Below, piece after piece: positions 28,134 through 36,663 of a stretch of DNA of 63,609 nucleotides; position 1 is the stretch's first letter; each line of letters starts with the position of its first letter. The translations under genes were made by a program, and so were the position numbers. Origin of the DNA: Mannheimia haemolytica (GTDB lineage: Bacteria; Pseudomonadota; Gammaproteobacteria; Enterobacterales; Pasteurellaceae); assembly GCF_004342115.1 (NCBI RefSeq), contig NZ_SMAC01000017.1, positions 1 to 63,609 on the forward strand, given 5' to 3'. Below the pieces are notes generated by a model. It saw nothing but the letters and a program-made list of their open reading frames with translations, was not told the DNA's origin and made no database searches.

Positions 28134-29141
28134 ATGATTCAGCCAATTTCAGCCATTGTGTTTTCTATGCAAGATTTTATTCACCAAGCCAATCACTACG
28201 GGCAAGCAAAACGCCCTTTTTTCTTTTTAATTGATTTTGAGCAGAAAAAGCCACTTATTTTTCCGCTAGAACAGGCTCACGCAAGCGGTCTTTTTTTTGA
28301 ATTTTTTTGCAAATCGAATCTCGAAAAGCCGGTTAAAAAACCGACTAAAGCTTTTGAATTATCGGCAAATCCGATTCCGTTTAGCGAATACCAAACCGGG
28401 TTTGAATTAGTGAAAAAGGAAATTCAAGCCGGCAATAGCTACTTGCTGAATTTGAGCTACCCGACTGCCATTGAAACCAATTATTCATTGGCGGAAATTT
28501 TTGCCGCCAGCAAAGCAAAATATAAATGTTATTTGCAAGGCAGGTTCGTCTGTTTTTCCCCTGAATGCTTTGTGCGAATTGAAAATAACCGCATTTTTTC
28601 CTACCCGATGAAAGGCACAATTAATGCAAATGAGGAGAATGCCGAGCAGAAATTAATGGCTTCGGAAAAAGAGTTTACCGAACATAATACCATTGTGGAT
28701 TTGATCCGAAATGACTTGGCGTTGGTGGCGAAAAATATTGAAGTGACTAAATACCGTTATGTGGAAAAAGTAGAAACCCATCGAGGGGCAATTTTGCAGA
28801 CAAGTTCCGAGATCTGTGGCGAATTAGGTGAAAATTGGCAAGAAAATATCGGTTCGATATTGGCAAAATTACTACCTGCCGGCTCCATTAGCGGTGCACC
28901 GAAAGAGAAAACGGTTTCGATTATTCAGCAAGCAGAATTAGGAAAACGGGGTTACTACACCGGTATTTTTGGTTATTTTGATGGCGAGAGCTTAGAAAGT
29001 GCGGTGGCAATTCGTTACATTGCTCAAACCTCAAACGGGCTTGTGTTTCATAGTGGTGGTGGCATTACCTCACAAAGTGTGTTAACTGATGAATATAATG
29101 AACTGTTAGAGAAAGTCTATGTGCCGATTTCCGCTATTTGA
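28134..29141 (+). CDS. pabB: Aminodeoxychorismate synthase component PabB
   Basis: Converts chorismate and ammonia to 4-amino-4-deoxychorismate. The 335-residue form is short compared with E. coli PabB (about 450), keeping the chorismate-binding core: GNSYLLNLSYPT, SYPMKGTI, DLIRNDLALVAK, PAGSISGAPKEKT and GYYTGIFGYFD. Start uncertain: the ATG at 28134 (MIQPIS) or 28167 (MQDFIHQ); neither has a strong ribosome site. The 3' end overlaps pabC by 23 nt. An uptake-signal core lies inside the gene near 28284. Confidence 0.9.
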   Translation: MIQPISAIVFSMQDFIHQANHYGQAKRPFFFLIDFEQKKPLIFPLEQAHASGLFFEFFCKSNLEKPVKKPTKAFELSANPIPFSEYQTGFELVKKEIQAGNSYLLNLSYPTAIETNYSLAEIFAASKAKYKCYLQGRFVCFSPECFVRIENNRIFSYPMKGTINANEENAEQKLMASEKEFTEHNTIVDLIRNDLALVAKNIEVTKYRYVEKVETHRGAILQTSSEICGELGENWQENIGSILAKLLPAGSISGAPKEKTVSIIQQAELGKRGYYTGIFGYFDGESLESAVAIRYIAQTSNGLVFHSGGGITSQSVLTDEYNELLEKVYVPISAI

Positions 29142-29739
29142 AACCCTTTCGATTATTGACGGCAAAGTTCAGAACTTACAGTATCATCAACAACGTTTTG
29201 AGCAAGCAACACAAGAATATTTTGGCTGTGAACCTCGTTTTAGCCTTGCTGATATTTTAGTTGTGCCAGAGGCTTCTCAACGGGGCAAAGTACGTTGCCG
29301 AATAGATTACAACGCAACAGAATTTGAGCTGAAATTTTTTATCTATTCGCCCAAAAAAGTAGAACGTTTTCGCTTGGTTGAGGTGGAAAATTGGGATTAT
29401 CACCTCAAATTTAGCGACCGCAAGCGGTTTGATTTGCTCCCTATTTTACAAAATGAAGAGGTGATTATTCTCAATAATGGCTACGTCAGTGATTGCTCCA
29501 TCGGCAATTTACTGTTCCTAAAACAAGGAATCTGGTATAGCCCGCAACATTATTTGCTCAAAGGCACTCAGCTTAGTAAATTGCTTGATGAAGGGAAAGT
29601 CGTTTTAGCCAAAATAGCCAAGCAAGATTTGCATCAATATGAAAAAATTATGTTGATTAATGCTCTTAATCCCTTTGAGGAACCAAGGGCATTGCCTTGC
29701 TCGCAAATTTATTTTTGTGATCTTGATCGAAAATCCTAA
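29119..29739 (+). CDS. pabC: Class IV aminotransferase-fold PabC-like lyase
   Basis: 206-residue PLP fold-type IV protein, probably 4-amino-4-deoxychorismate lyase making p-aminobenzoate and pyruvate. The candidate PLP lysine is in YHLKFSDRKRFD (about K96), followed by VIILNNGYVSDCSIGNLLF, equivalent to the family's EAL..GxVxE..xxNLF block. It is about 60 residues shorter than E. coli PabC, with a trimmed N-terminal domain. It overlaps pabB by 23 nt and is surely translated with it. Confidence 0.82.
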   Translation: MCRFPLFETLSIIDGKVQNLQYHQQRFEQATQEYFGCEPRFSLADILVVPEASQRGKVRCRIDYNATEFELKFFIYSPKKVERFRLVEVENWDYHLKFSDRKRFDLLPILQNEEVIILNNGYVSDCSIGNLLFLKQGIWYSPQHYLLKGTQLSKLLDEGKVVLAKIAKQDLHQYEKIMLINALNPFEEPRALPCSQIYFCDLDRKS

Positions 29740-29747
29740 AAAAATGC

Positions 29748-29786
29748 TTGCAACTGGATAAGTAAATACTATAATAATATACAGTT
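29748..29786 (+). promoter_or_regulatory. recA promoter with LexA box
   Basis: TTGCAA (29748-29753), 16-bp spacer, TATAAT (29770-29775). A LexA-type operator spans 29767-29786 and overlaps the -10: TACTATAATAATATACAGTT, with right half ACAG perfect and left half CTAT instead of CTGT. The E. coli recA promoter has the same 16-bp spacing and overlap. Confidence 0.8.
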
Positions 29787-29839
29787 ATTTTGCAGCAACA
29801 AGCGGTTGCTTTTAGATAAAAGTTTACAAAGGATAGAAT

Positions 29840-30946
29840 ATGGCAGAGAAAAAAAGTCAAAAGAACACTCCGGTTAAACAGATTGATCCGGAACAAAAAG
29901 AAAAAGCGTTGGCAGCCGCATTAGCTCAAATTGAAAAGCAATTTGGCAAAGGCTCAATTATGAAGTTAGGCGATACTCAAGCCCTTGATATTGAAGCAGT
30001 TTCAACCGGTTCTCTTGGTTTAGACTCAGCATTAGGCATTGGTGGTTTACCAATGGGTCGTATTGTGGAAATTTATGGACCGGAGTCTTCAGGTAAAACT
30101 ACATTAACTTTATCTGTGGTGGCTCAAGCCCAAAAAAATGGTAAAACTTGTGCCTTTATTGATGCCGAACACGCACTTGATCCTATTTACGCCCGTAAGT
30201 TAGGGGTAGATACAGATGGATTATTAATTTCACAACCGGATAATGGCGAACAAGCATTAGAAATTTGTGATGCGTTAGTTCGTTCCGGTGCGGTTGATGT
30301 CATTATTGTGGACTCTGTTGCGGCACTTACACCAAAAGCAGAGATTGAAGGCGATATGGGTGATTCCCATATGGGCTTACAAGCTCGTTTAATGTCACAA
30401 GCATTGCGTAAATTAACCGCAAATATCAAAGCGACCAACTGCTTGGTGATTTTCATTAACCAAATTCGTATGAAAATTGGGGTAATGTTCGGTAACCCTG
30501 AAACCACAACTGGTGGTAATGCCCTTAAATTCTATGCTTCAGTACGTTTAGATATTCGTCGTTCAGGCGTAGTAAAAGACGGTGATGAGGTTATCGGTAG
30601 CGAAACAAAAGTGAAAATTGTGAAAAACAAGGTTGCTCCACCGTTCCGTGAAGTCCAATTTGATATTATGTACGGTGAGGGCATTGCCCGTATGAATGAA
30701 TTACTCATTTTAGCGGAATCTCACGGCTTCATTAATAAAGCAGGGGCTTGGTTCTCTTATGAAGGGGAGAAAATCGGTCAGGGTAAAAATAATGCCATCA
30801 AATGGTTAAAAGAACACCCTGAAGTGGCGAGTAAAATTGAGCAAGATATTCGAAATCTACTCATTTCAAACCCAACTTTTACGGCTACTCCAGATTCTGA
30901 AAATGCAGACAATGCAGATGATGAATTTAGTGAAGAAGAACTCTAA
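29840..30946 (+). CDS. recA: Recombinase RecA
   Basis: DNA strand-exchange ATPase and LexA co-protease. 368 residues, slightly longer than E. coli because of an N-terminal extension ([18 protein letters not shown]) and an acidic tail. Walker [10 protein letters not shown] at 80-88; Walker [11 protein letters not shown] near 155; loop 2 [27 protein letters not shown] precedes the ATG. recX follows after a terminator, as in E. coli where partial read-through sets a low RecX level. Confidence 0.98.
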   Translation: MAEKKSQKNTPVKQIDPEQKEKALAAALAQIEKQFGKGSIMKLGDTQALDIEAVSTGSLGLDSALGIGGLPMGRIVEIYGPESSGKTTLTLSVVAQAQKNGKTCAFIDAEHALDPIYARKLGVDTDGLLISQPDNGEQALEICDALVRSGAVDVIIVDSVAALTPKAEIEGDMGDSHMGLQARLMSQALRKLTANIKATNCLVIFINQIRMKIGVMFGNPETTTGGNALKFYASVRLDIRRSGVVKDGDEVIGSETKVKIVKNKVAPPFREVQFDIMYGEGIARMNELLILAESHGFINKAGAWFSYEGEKIGQGKNNAIKWLKEHPEVASKIEQDIRNLLISNPTFTATPDSENADNADDEFSEEEL

Positions 30947-30955
30947 TTAAATTTA

Positions 30956-30989
30956 TGCGGTTTTCGCTCAACGTGAAAATCGCATTTTT
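30956..30989 (+). terminator. Terminator between recA and recX
   Basis: TGCGGTTTTC (30956-30965) pairs with GAAAATCGCA (30975-30984) with one wobble, then five T residues. Likely leaky, giving recX by read-through since no separate recX promoter is obvious in the 16 bp that follow. Confidence 0.8.
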
Positions 30990-31004
30990 ATTTATAACCG
31001 ATAA

Positions 31005-31481
31005 ATGACAACATCTACTACTAAAACAAATAAATACACAGCGGTTAATTATCTGCTATATTTACTTTCAAAGCGTGATTACAGCGAGCAAGAGCTTCGG
31101 CAAAAACTAAAGCAAAAAGAGTATGAACTCACGGAGATTGATGCAGCGATTGAAAAAGCTCAAGCGAATCAGTGGCAAAGTGATGAACGCTTTTGTACCA
31201 CTTTTATCCGTTATCGTTCAATGCAAGGCATTGGGCCTCGCCGTTTAAAGCAAGAGCTAAAACTTAAAGGGGTAAAAGATTGGTTAATTAACCAAGAATT
31301 AGAAAACGCCGAAGTGGATTGGTTTGAATTAGCTGAGCAAATTTTTGAGAAAAAACGACCGCTTGTATGGGATCTGAAAGCAAAGCAGAAAATGTGGCGA
31401 TTTATGGTTAGCCGTGGTTTTTATAACGATCATTTTAGTCATTTAATGGCTCTGGATTACAGTAGCGATGAATATGAATAG
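31005..31481 (+). CDS. recX: RecA regulator RecX
   Basis: 158-residue helical-repeat protein that caps RecA filaments. Conserved features: [20 protein letters not shown] near residue 15, [26 protein letters not shown] near 60 and a C-terminal [10 protein letters not shown]. Located directly after recA. Its end overlaps the yqfB start. An uptake signal (GACCGCTTGT) is inside the gene near 31357. Confidence 0.93.
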   Translation: MTTSTTKTNKYTAVNYLLYLLSKRDYSEQELRQKLKQKEYELTEIDAAIEKAQANQWQSDERFCTTFIRYRSMQGIGPRRLKQELKLKGVKDWLINQELENAEVDWFELAEQIFEKKRPLVWDLKAKQKMWRFMVSRGFYNDHFSHLMALDYSSDEYE

Positions 31482-31785
31482 AGAGAAAATTACCTTTTTC
31501 AGCCGATTTGAAGCCGATATTTTAAGCGGTAAAAAAACAATTACGATTCGAGACAAGTCAGAATCTTATTTTCAACCAAACCAAGAATTAGCGGTTTTTA
31601 CTAATGAAACCGATAGATTTTTCGCCAATATTAAAGTACTATCGGTAACACCTATAGTGTTTGATGAATTAAACGAGCAACACGCTAAACAAGAAAATAT
31701 GAGCTTAGCCGAATTGAAACAAGTTATTCGGGAGATTTATCCGAATGACAATGCGTTTTTTGTGATTGAATTTACGCTTATTTAG
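31468..31785 (+). CDS. yqfB: YqfB-like N4-acetylcytidine amidohydrolase (ASCH)
   Basis: 105 residues, nearly colinear with E. coli YqfB, an ASCH-fold enzyme that hydrolyses N4-acetylcytidine. [22 protein letters not shown] at 8-29 carries the catalytic Lys (K23) and Thr (T26); [17 protein letters not shown] and a VIEF end also match. The ATG at 31468 or, 6 nt later, 31474 can serve; both overlap recX. It is one of two ASCH-domain genes in this window, the other being fused to PrmC. Confidence 0.92.
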   Translation: MNMNREKITFFSRFEADILSGKKTITIRDKSESYFQPNQELAVFTNETDRFFANIKVLSVTPIVFDELNEQHAKQENMSLAELKQVIREIYPNDNAFFVIEFTLI

Positions 31786-31794
31786 CAAATCAAT

Positions 31795-32331
31795 ATGGTA
31801 CTTTTCAAATCAACCAAACAGACCGAAACTTGCCCACAATGTGGCTCGCCGTTGCAAATTAAGCAGGGCAAAAAAGGGTTATTTTTGGGTTGTTCAGCTT
31901 ACCCTGAATGTGATTATATTAAGCCATTACATCAAGCCGGTCATATTATTAAGCAATTAGATGAACTTTGCCCTGAATGTGGCGGAAACCTCCAATTAAA
32001 ACAAGGCAATTATGGTATTTTTATCGGCTGTAGCCATTACCCTGAATGCCACTTCATCGTACACGAAGAAGCTGAGGTTGAAGAAGAGTTTGATTGCCCT
32101 GAATGCAAGCAACATAAACTGATTGCTAGAAAAGGGCGTTCAGGCAAAATATTTTATGGTTGTATAGGCTTCCCTAATTGCAAATTTACATTAGCAACTC
32201 GACCGATTAACCACTTGTGTGAAAAATGTGGTTGTGAACTCGCTACAATCAAAAAAATTAAGGGCAAGCAATTCACCATTTGTGCTAACAAAAGTTGCCA
32301 GCACCAAACAGAATTAAAACCGAATGAATAA
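31795..32331 (+). CDS. yrdD: Topoisomerase-type zinc-finger protein YrdD
   Basis: 178 residues made of four Cys4 zinc ribbons like those at the C-terminus of topoisomerase I: CPQC near 13, CPEC near 59, CPEC near 101 and CEKC near 142, each followed by a GxFxGCxxYPxC-like half. Function unproven; nucleic-acid binding is likely. It is followed, with 8 nt overlap, by tsaC and then aroE, the same order as yrdD-tsaC-aroE in E. coli. Confidence 0.9.
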   Translation: MVLFKSTKQTETCPQCGSPLQIKQGKKGLFLGCSAYPECDYIKPLHQAGHIIKQLDELCPECGGNLQLKQGNYGIFIGCSHYPECHFIVHEEAEVEEEFDCPECKQHKLIARKGRSGKIFYGCIGFPNCKFTLATRPINHLCEKCGCELATIKKIKGKQFTICANKSCQHQTELKPNE

Positions 32332-32878
32332 TTTTTTAGAAATAGTTAATCAATTAAAGCAAGAAGAAGTTGTAGCTTACCCAACCGAAGCGGTTTTTGG
32401 CTTAGGCTGCAATCCACAAAGTGAAAAAGCGGTAAGGAAATTACTCGTATTAAAACAACGCCCTGAGGAAAAAGGGCTAATTTTACTGGCTTCTGATTTA
32501 AAGTATCTTCTTCCCTATATTGATGAAGCTCGAATGACGGAACAGGCTTGGCAACGCCTAAGCCATATTGGCGAGCAGGCAATTACTTGGATCGTACCGG
32601 TTAAAAATACTGTGCCAAGTTACCTCACTGGCAAATTTGATTCTATTGCCGTACGTTTATGTAATGTGCCGGCGGTGGTTCAGTTGTGTGAGGCAAGCGG
32701 CGTTGCGTTGACCTCTACCAGTGCCAATTTGAGCGGAGAACCACCTTGCCGCAATGCAAAAGAAGTCATCGATCAGTTTGGTCAAGATTTTCCTGTATTA
32801 CACGCAGACACGCTAGGTAGAGAAAACCCTTCCGAAATTCGAGATATTTTCAGCCAACAGATTTTTAGACAAGGATAA
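32324..32878 (+). CDS. tsaC: Threonylcarbamoyl-AMP synthase TsaC
   Basis: Makes threonylcarbamoyl-adenylate from threonine, bicarbonate and ATP for t6A37 of ANN-decoding tRNAs. 184 residues, Sua5/YrdC/YciO fold, short TsaC type without a C-terminal Sua5 domain. Motifs: [15 protein letters not shown] near 17, [13 protein letters not shown] near 43 and [12 protein letters not shown] near 131. The ATG lies inside the 3' end of yrdD. Confidence 0.95.
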   Translation: MNNFLEIVNQLKQEEVVAYPTEAVFGLGCNPQSEKAVRKLLVLKQRPEEKGLILLASDLKYLLPYIDEARMTEQAWQRLSHIGEQAITWIVPVKNTVPSYLTGKFDSIAVRLCNVPAVVQLCEASGVALTSTSANLSGEPPCRNAKEVIDQFGQDFPVLHADTLGRENPSEIRDIFSQQIFRQG

Positions 32879-32884
32879 GCCGAA

Positions 32885-33709
32885 ATGAACCGATATGCCG
32901 TGTGGGGCAACCCGATTGCTCAAAGTAAATCCCCCCGTATTCATCAACTCTTTGCTTTACAAACCCAACGCAACATTGAATATATCGCTAACTTAGGAGA
33001 TGAAACGGCTTTTGAGCAACAATTAGCCGATTTTTTCGCTTCTGGAGCAAAAGGTTGCAACATCACCGCCCCTTTTAAAGAAAGAGCCTTTAAATTGGCA
33101 GATGAATTTAGCGAAACCGCTTTGTTGGCACAGGCGTGTAATACGCTTAAACGCTTAGAAGATGGACGGTTATATGCCGATAATACCGACGGGGCCGGTT
33201 TAGTTTCTGATTTGGAACGGCTAGGTTGGTTACAAAAAGGGCATAAAACCTTAATTCTTGGAGCAGGTGGAGCAACCAAAGGCGTATTACTTCCGTTACT
33301 TAAAGCGGGGTTAGAGATTACTCTATATAACCGCACGCAGGAGAAAGCGGTCGTTTTAGCCGAAAAATTTGCAAAATTTGGCAAAATTCAGACCGCTTGT
33401 TTAAGCGATTTGGCAAACCAACGGTTTAATTTAATCGTCAATGCCACCTCTCTCGGTCTGCAAGGCAAATATGTTGAATTGCCTGAATCTGTTATAGCAT
33501 CGGCGAATATTTACGATATGCAATATGCCCCCAATATGCAAACTCCTTTTCTCAATTATGCAAGGCGTTGTGGAGCAACAGCGTGCCAAGACGGATTAGG
33601 AATGTTGGTTGGACAGGCAGCGTTTGCGTTTTCTTTGTGGGAAGGGCAATTCCCCGATGTTGAGCCTGTACTGGCTCAATTAAAATTAGAAATGCAAACG
33701 GTGAAATAG
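32885..33709 (+). CDS. aroE: Shikimate dehydrogenase AroE
   Basis: NADPH-dependent reduction of 3-dehydroshikimate in the chorismate pathway, which feeds PabB. 274 residues. Catalytic Lys in NITAPFKERAF near 65 and Asp in DNTDGAGL near 102; NADP loop LILGAGGATKG near 125; QDGLGMLVGQAAFAF near 240. Starts 6 bp after tsaC. An uptake signal lies inside near 33390. Confidence 0.96.
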   Translation: MNRYAVWGNPIAQSKSPRIHQLFALQTQRNIEYIANLGDETAFEQQLADFFASGAKGCNITAPFKERAFKLADEFSETALLAQACNTLKRLEDGRLYADNTDGAGLVSDLERLGWLQKGHKTLILGAGGATKGVLLPLLKAGLEITLYNRTQEKAVVLAEKFAKFGKIQTACLSDLANQRFNLIVNATSLGLQGKYVELPESVIASANIYDMQYAPNMQTPFLNYARRCGATACQDGLGMLVGQAAFAFSLWEGQFPDVEPVLAQLKLEMQTVK

Positions 33710-33814
33710 CAGAATATAAGCTATTATTTTATAAACAAAAAATGCTAGATTTAAGCCAAAACGACGAATAACTATACAAGCGAATCAAAAATTCAAATTT
33801 TTTAAAAAAAGTAT

Positions 33815-33843
33815 TTGACGGAAAGCCCTAAAATCAGCATAAT
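33815..33843 (+). promoter_or_regulatory. Promoter of the tRNA cluster
   Basis: TTGACG (33815-33820), a 17-bp spacer and CATAAT (33838-33843) lie 33 bp before the first tRNA. Strong for this AT-rich genome and well placed for a Met-Leu-Gln-Gln transcript. Confidence 0.7.
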
Positions 33844-33875
33844 GCACTCCGTTGACCGATATGGTGAACGCAAAT

Positions 33876-33952
33876 GGCTACATAGCTCAGCTGGTTAGAG
33901 CACAACACTCATAATGTTGGGGTCGCAAGTTCGAATCTCGCTGTAGCCACCA
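33876..33952 (+). tRNA. tRNA-Met (CAT), elongator
   Basis: 77 nt with encoded CCA. Acceptor GGCTACA pairs with TGTAGCC; anticodon CAT at 33910-33912. The sequence follows the E. coli elongator tRNA-Met (metT type), not the initiator, because the 5' G1 is base-paired and the anticodon stem lacks the initiator GGG/CCC pairs. Confidence 0.95.
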
Positions 33953-33954
33953 TT

Positions 33955-34039
33955 GCGGGACTGGCGAAATTGGTAGACGCACCAGATTTAGGTTCTGGCG
34001 CCGCGAGGTGTGTGGGTTCAAGTCCCTCGTCCCGCACCA
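33955..34039 (+). tRNA. tRNA-Leu (TAG)
   Basis: 85 nt with a long variable arm and encoded CCA; acceptor GCGGGAC pairs with GTCCCGC; anticodon TAG at 33989-33991. Close to E. coli leuW. Starts 2 nt after tRNA-Met. Confidence 0.95.
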
Positions 34040-34064
34040 TTTATCGATTAACAAAAATTAGTGT

Positions 34065-34139
34065 TGGGGTATCGCCAAGCGGTAAGGCACCGGGTTTTGA
34101 TCTCGGCATCCCTAGGTTCGAATCCTAGTACCCCAGCCA
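34065..34139 (+). tRNA. tRNA-Gln (TTG), copy 1
   Basis: 75 nt with CCA; acceptor TGGGGTA pairs with TACCCCA; anticodon TTG at 34097-34099. Its D-arm contains CCAAGCGGT, close to the uptake-signal core, which is a normal feature of tRNA-Gln rather than an uptake site. Confidence 0.95.
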
Positions 34140-34193
34140 CTTAATTTCAAACATTCAAATCTATATAAGCTAACGTAAGTTAGTTTTTTCTTT

Positions 34194-34268
34194 TGGGGTA
34201 TCGCCAAGCGGTAAGGCACCGGGTTTTGATCTCGGCATCCCTAGGTTCGAATCCTAGTACCCCAGCCA
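34194..34268 (+). tRNA. tRNA-Gln (TTG), copy 2
   Basis: Appears identical over all 75 nt to the copy 54 bp upstream; anticodon TTG at 34226-34228. A tandem duplication that raises tRNA-Gln dosage. The 54-bp spacer between copies contains an AACTAACTTACGTTAG-like dyad. Confidence 0.95.
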
Positions 34269-34420
34269 TCTATTCTTTATCTTAAATTAATATCTTATTT
34301 CTGATACTTTACATTATATCTAGCTTGCATTATTTAATTTTATTTACCCTTAGTTTAAGGTTAAGGGGCAATATATCTCGCCCCTTATATCTATATTCCT
34401 GCAAAAAACTTTTTATTCGC

Positions 34421-36619
34421 CTAAATCCTCTCTAAATTTGCCATTTTGGCAATCAGCCATTTAATGCCGTTGCCGACAAAGGCAACTTGCAAACGGGTGG
34501 CTTCACCTGAGCCCTCCACATTAATAATCGTGCCTTGTCCAAATTTAGCGTGGTTCACTTTCTGCCCCATTTTCCAAGTATCATCGTTTAAAAAGGAAGC
34601 GGTCGTTTTTGTCGGATTTTTTGCAAATGAATTAGCTTGGTTAAAACTTGCCGCTCGGTTAATTGAGCCTCTCAATCTCACTTCTCGAATATGCTCTTCA
34701 GGTAATTCAGCAATAAAGCGAGACGGAACGTGGCGTTCTTCTTTACCATAAAGCCGTCTTGATTCGGCATAGCTAATCGTCAGTTTTTTCTTAGCTCGGG
34801 TTATGCCGACATAAGCCAAACGGCGTTCTTCTTGCAACCTGCCTTCATCAAAGCTCATTCCGCTTGGGAAAATCCCTTCTTCCACGCCCACAATAAACAC
34901 ACGGGGAAACTCCAATCCTTTGGCGGAATGTAGCGTCATCAGTTCGACATAATCTTCGTGTTGCGAGGCTTGGGCTTCTCCAGCCTCAAGTGAGGCGTGG
35001 GTTAAAAATGCGGTAAGATCGGTCAGCTCTTCCGCTTCGTCAGGTTTCACAAACTGCTTAGTTGCGGTAACTAACTCTTCTAAGTTTTCAATCCGAACTT
35101 CGCCCTTTTCGCCTTTTTCTTGCTTATACATTTCATATAAACCCGATTTTTTAATCACAAAATCGGTTTGTTCGGCAAGCGACATCTGCTCGGTTTCTTG
35201 ATCAAGAGCATTAATCAGCTCTACAAAACGCAATAAGGAAGAAGTGGCACGCCCTGAAAGTTGTTCTTCTTGCACCGCCACTTGAATTGCTTGCCACAGC
35301 GTAATTTGGCGACCACGGGTAATTTGACGGAGTGTGTCTAAGGTACGATCGCCAATGCCTCTGGTTGGCGTGTTGATCACCCGTTCAAACGCCGCATCGT
35401 CTTGACGATTGGCGATTAAGCGTAAATAAGCCAGAGCATCTTTAATTTCTTGGCGTTCAAAGAATCGCATTCCACCGTAAATGCGATAAGGAATATTCGC
35501 TTGAATTAAAGCTTCCTCAATCACACGAGATTGGCTGTTGCTGCGATACAACACCGCACATTCCGCCAAATCACCCTCGTCTTCTTTCCATTGCTTGATT
35601 TGCGAGGCAACAAAGCGAGCTTCATCAAGTTCGTTGAAGGCACAGTAAATATCCACAGGCTCGCCATCACCGCTATCTGTCCATAAATTTTTGCCTAAGC
35701 GGTTATCGTTATTGGCAATTAATTCATTGGCACAGCTTAAAATGTTGCCGGTAGAGCGGTAATTTTGCTCTAAGCGAATGGTTTGAGCGTTGTCATAATC
35801 ATTTAAGAAACGTTGGATATTCTCAACCTGTGCCCCACGCCAACCATAAATAGACTGATCATCATCGCCGACAATCATCACTTTGCCGACATCGCCGGCA
35901 AGCAAACGAATTAAGTCGTACTGAATATTGTTGGTGTCTTGAAACTCATCAATCAAAATTTGCTGAAAACGTTGTTGATAACGTTGCAAAATGGTTGGTT
36001 TGGTTTTGAATAGTTCATAAGCCCGAATCAACAGCTCGGCAAAATCTAACAAACCGGCTCGGTCGCAGGCATCTTGATAGATTTGGTAAATCTCCACCAA
36101 TTTTTTTTCATTCGGATCGTTATGGTGATCAATATCTTTTGCCCGTTTGCCTTTATCTTTTTGGGCGTTGATATACCACGCAACGTGTTTTGGCGGAAAA
36201 TGTTTCTCATCAATATTATGCAGTTTCAGTAAACGTTTGAGTAAACGTTGCTGATCTTCGGTATCCATAATTTGGAAATCTTGCGGTAAATCCGCATCTA
36301 AATAGTGGGAACGAAGTAAGCGGTTGGCAATGCTGTGGAAAGTACCAACCCACATTCCGAACAATCGATTATCGCCCGATTGGGAAAGAGTGTACTCAAT
36401 CCGATGTCGCATTTCCGCCGCCGCTTTATTGGTAAAGGTAACAGCCAAAATATTGGATTCCGGCACATTTTCCACCCCAATCAGCCACGCAATGCGATGG
36501 GTTAAAACCCGAGTTTTGCCCGAACCCGCCCCGGCTAACACTAAATAATTACCAATCGGGGCAGCAACCGCCTCCCTCTGCTTGTCATTTAAACCGTCTA
36601 ATAATAATGAGAAATCCAT
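34421..36619 (-). CDS. uvrD: DNA helicase II UvrD
   Basis: Superfamily 1 3'-5' helicase for nucleotide excision and mismatch repair; 732 residues. The ATG at 36619 (MDFSLLLDGLNDKQ) matches the E. coli start and has AAGG 5 nt upstream; an in-frame GTG two codons earlier is less likely. Motif I AGAGSGKT near 33, motif II LIDEFQDTN, motif III GDDDQSIYGWRGA, motif IV-V EQNYRS and TLHSAKGLEF, motif VI AYVGITRAK, and the C-terminal RNA-polymerase-binding tudor-like end. A LexA-type box lies just upstream. Confidence 0.97.
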   Translation of the reverse strand: MDFSLLLDGLNDKQREAVAAPIGNYLVLAGAGSGKTRVLTHRIAWLIGVENVPESNILAVTFTNKAAAEMRHRIEYTLSQSGDNRLFGMWVGTFHSIANRLLRSHYLDADLPQDFQIMDTEDQQRLLKRLLKLHNIDEKHFPPKHVAWYINAQKDKGKRAKDIDHHNDPNEKKLVEIYQIYQDACDRAGLLDFAELLIRAYELFKTKPTILQRYQQRFQQILIDEFQDTNNIQYDLIRLLAGDVGKVMIVGDDDQSIYGWRGAQVENIQRFLNDYDNAQTIRLEQNYRSTGNILSCANELIANNDNRLGKNLWTDSGDGEPVDIYCAFNELDEARFVASQIKQWKEDEGDLAECAVLYRSNSQSRVIEEALIQANIPYRIYGGMRFFERQEIKDALAYLRLIANRQDDAAFERVINTPTRGIGDRTLDTLRQITRGRQITLWQAIQVAVQEEQLSGRATSSLLRFVELINALDQETEQMSLAEQTDFVIKKSGLYEMYKQEKGEKGEVRIENLEELVTATKQFVKPDEAEELTDLTAFLTHASLEAGEAQASQHEDYVELMTLHSAKGLEFPRVFIVGVEEGIFPSGMSFDEGRLQEERRLAYVGITRAKKKLTISYAESRRLYGKEERHVPSRFIAELPEEHIREVRLRGSINRAASFNQANSFAKNPTKTTASFLNDDTWKMGQKVNHAKFGQGTIINVEGSGEATRLQVAFVGNGIKWLIAKMANLERI

Positions 36620-36633
36620 AATCACCTTTTAAT

Positions 36634-36649
36634 CTGTGCTTTTATACAG
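36634..36649 (-). promoter_or_regulatory. LexA box upstream of uvrD
   Basis: CTGTGCTTTTATACAG fits CTGT-N8-ACAG exactly and lies 15 bp before the uvrD start. Together with the recA site it indicates a LexA SOS regulon. Confidence 0.75.
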
Positions 36650-36663
36650 CATTATAGCCTAAA

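Noticed and set aside
32944-33384. Long open frame antisense to aroE
   Set aside because: It is a composition shadow: aroE is full length with all motifs, and the antisense frame has no ribosome site or recognisable protein. The same holds for other antisense frames over mdh, dnaN, cstA and the permease.
36620-36625. GTG start for uvrD
   Set aside because: The ATG at 36619 has proper spacing from AAGG and matches the E. coli N-terminus.
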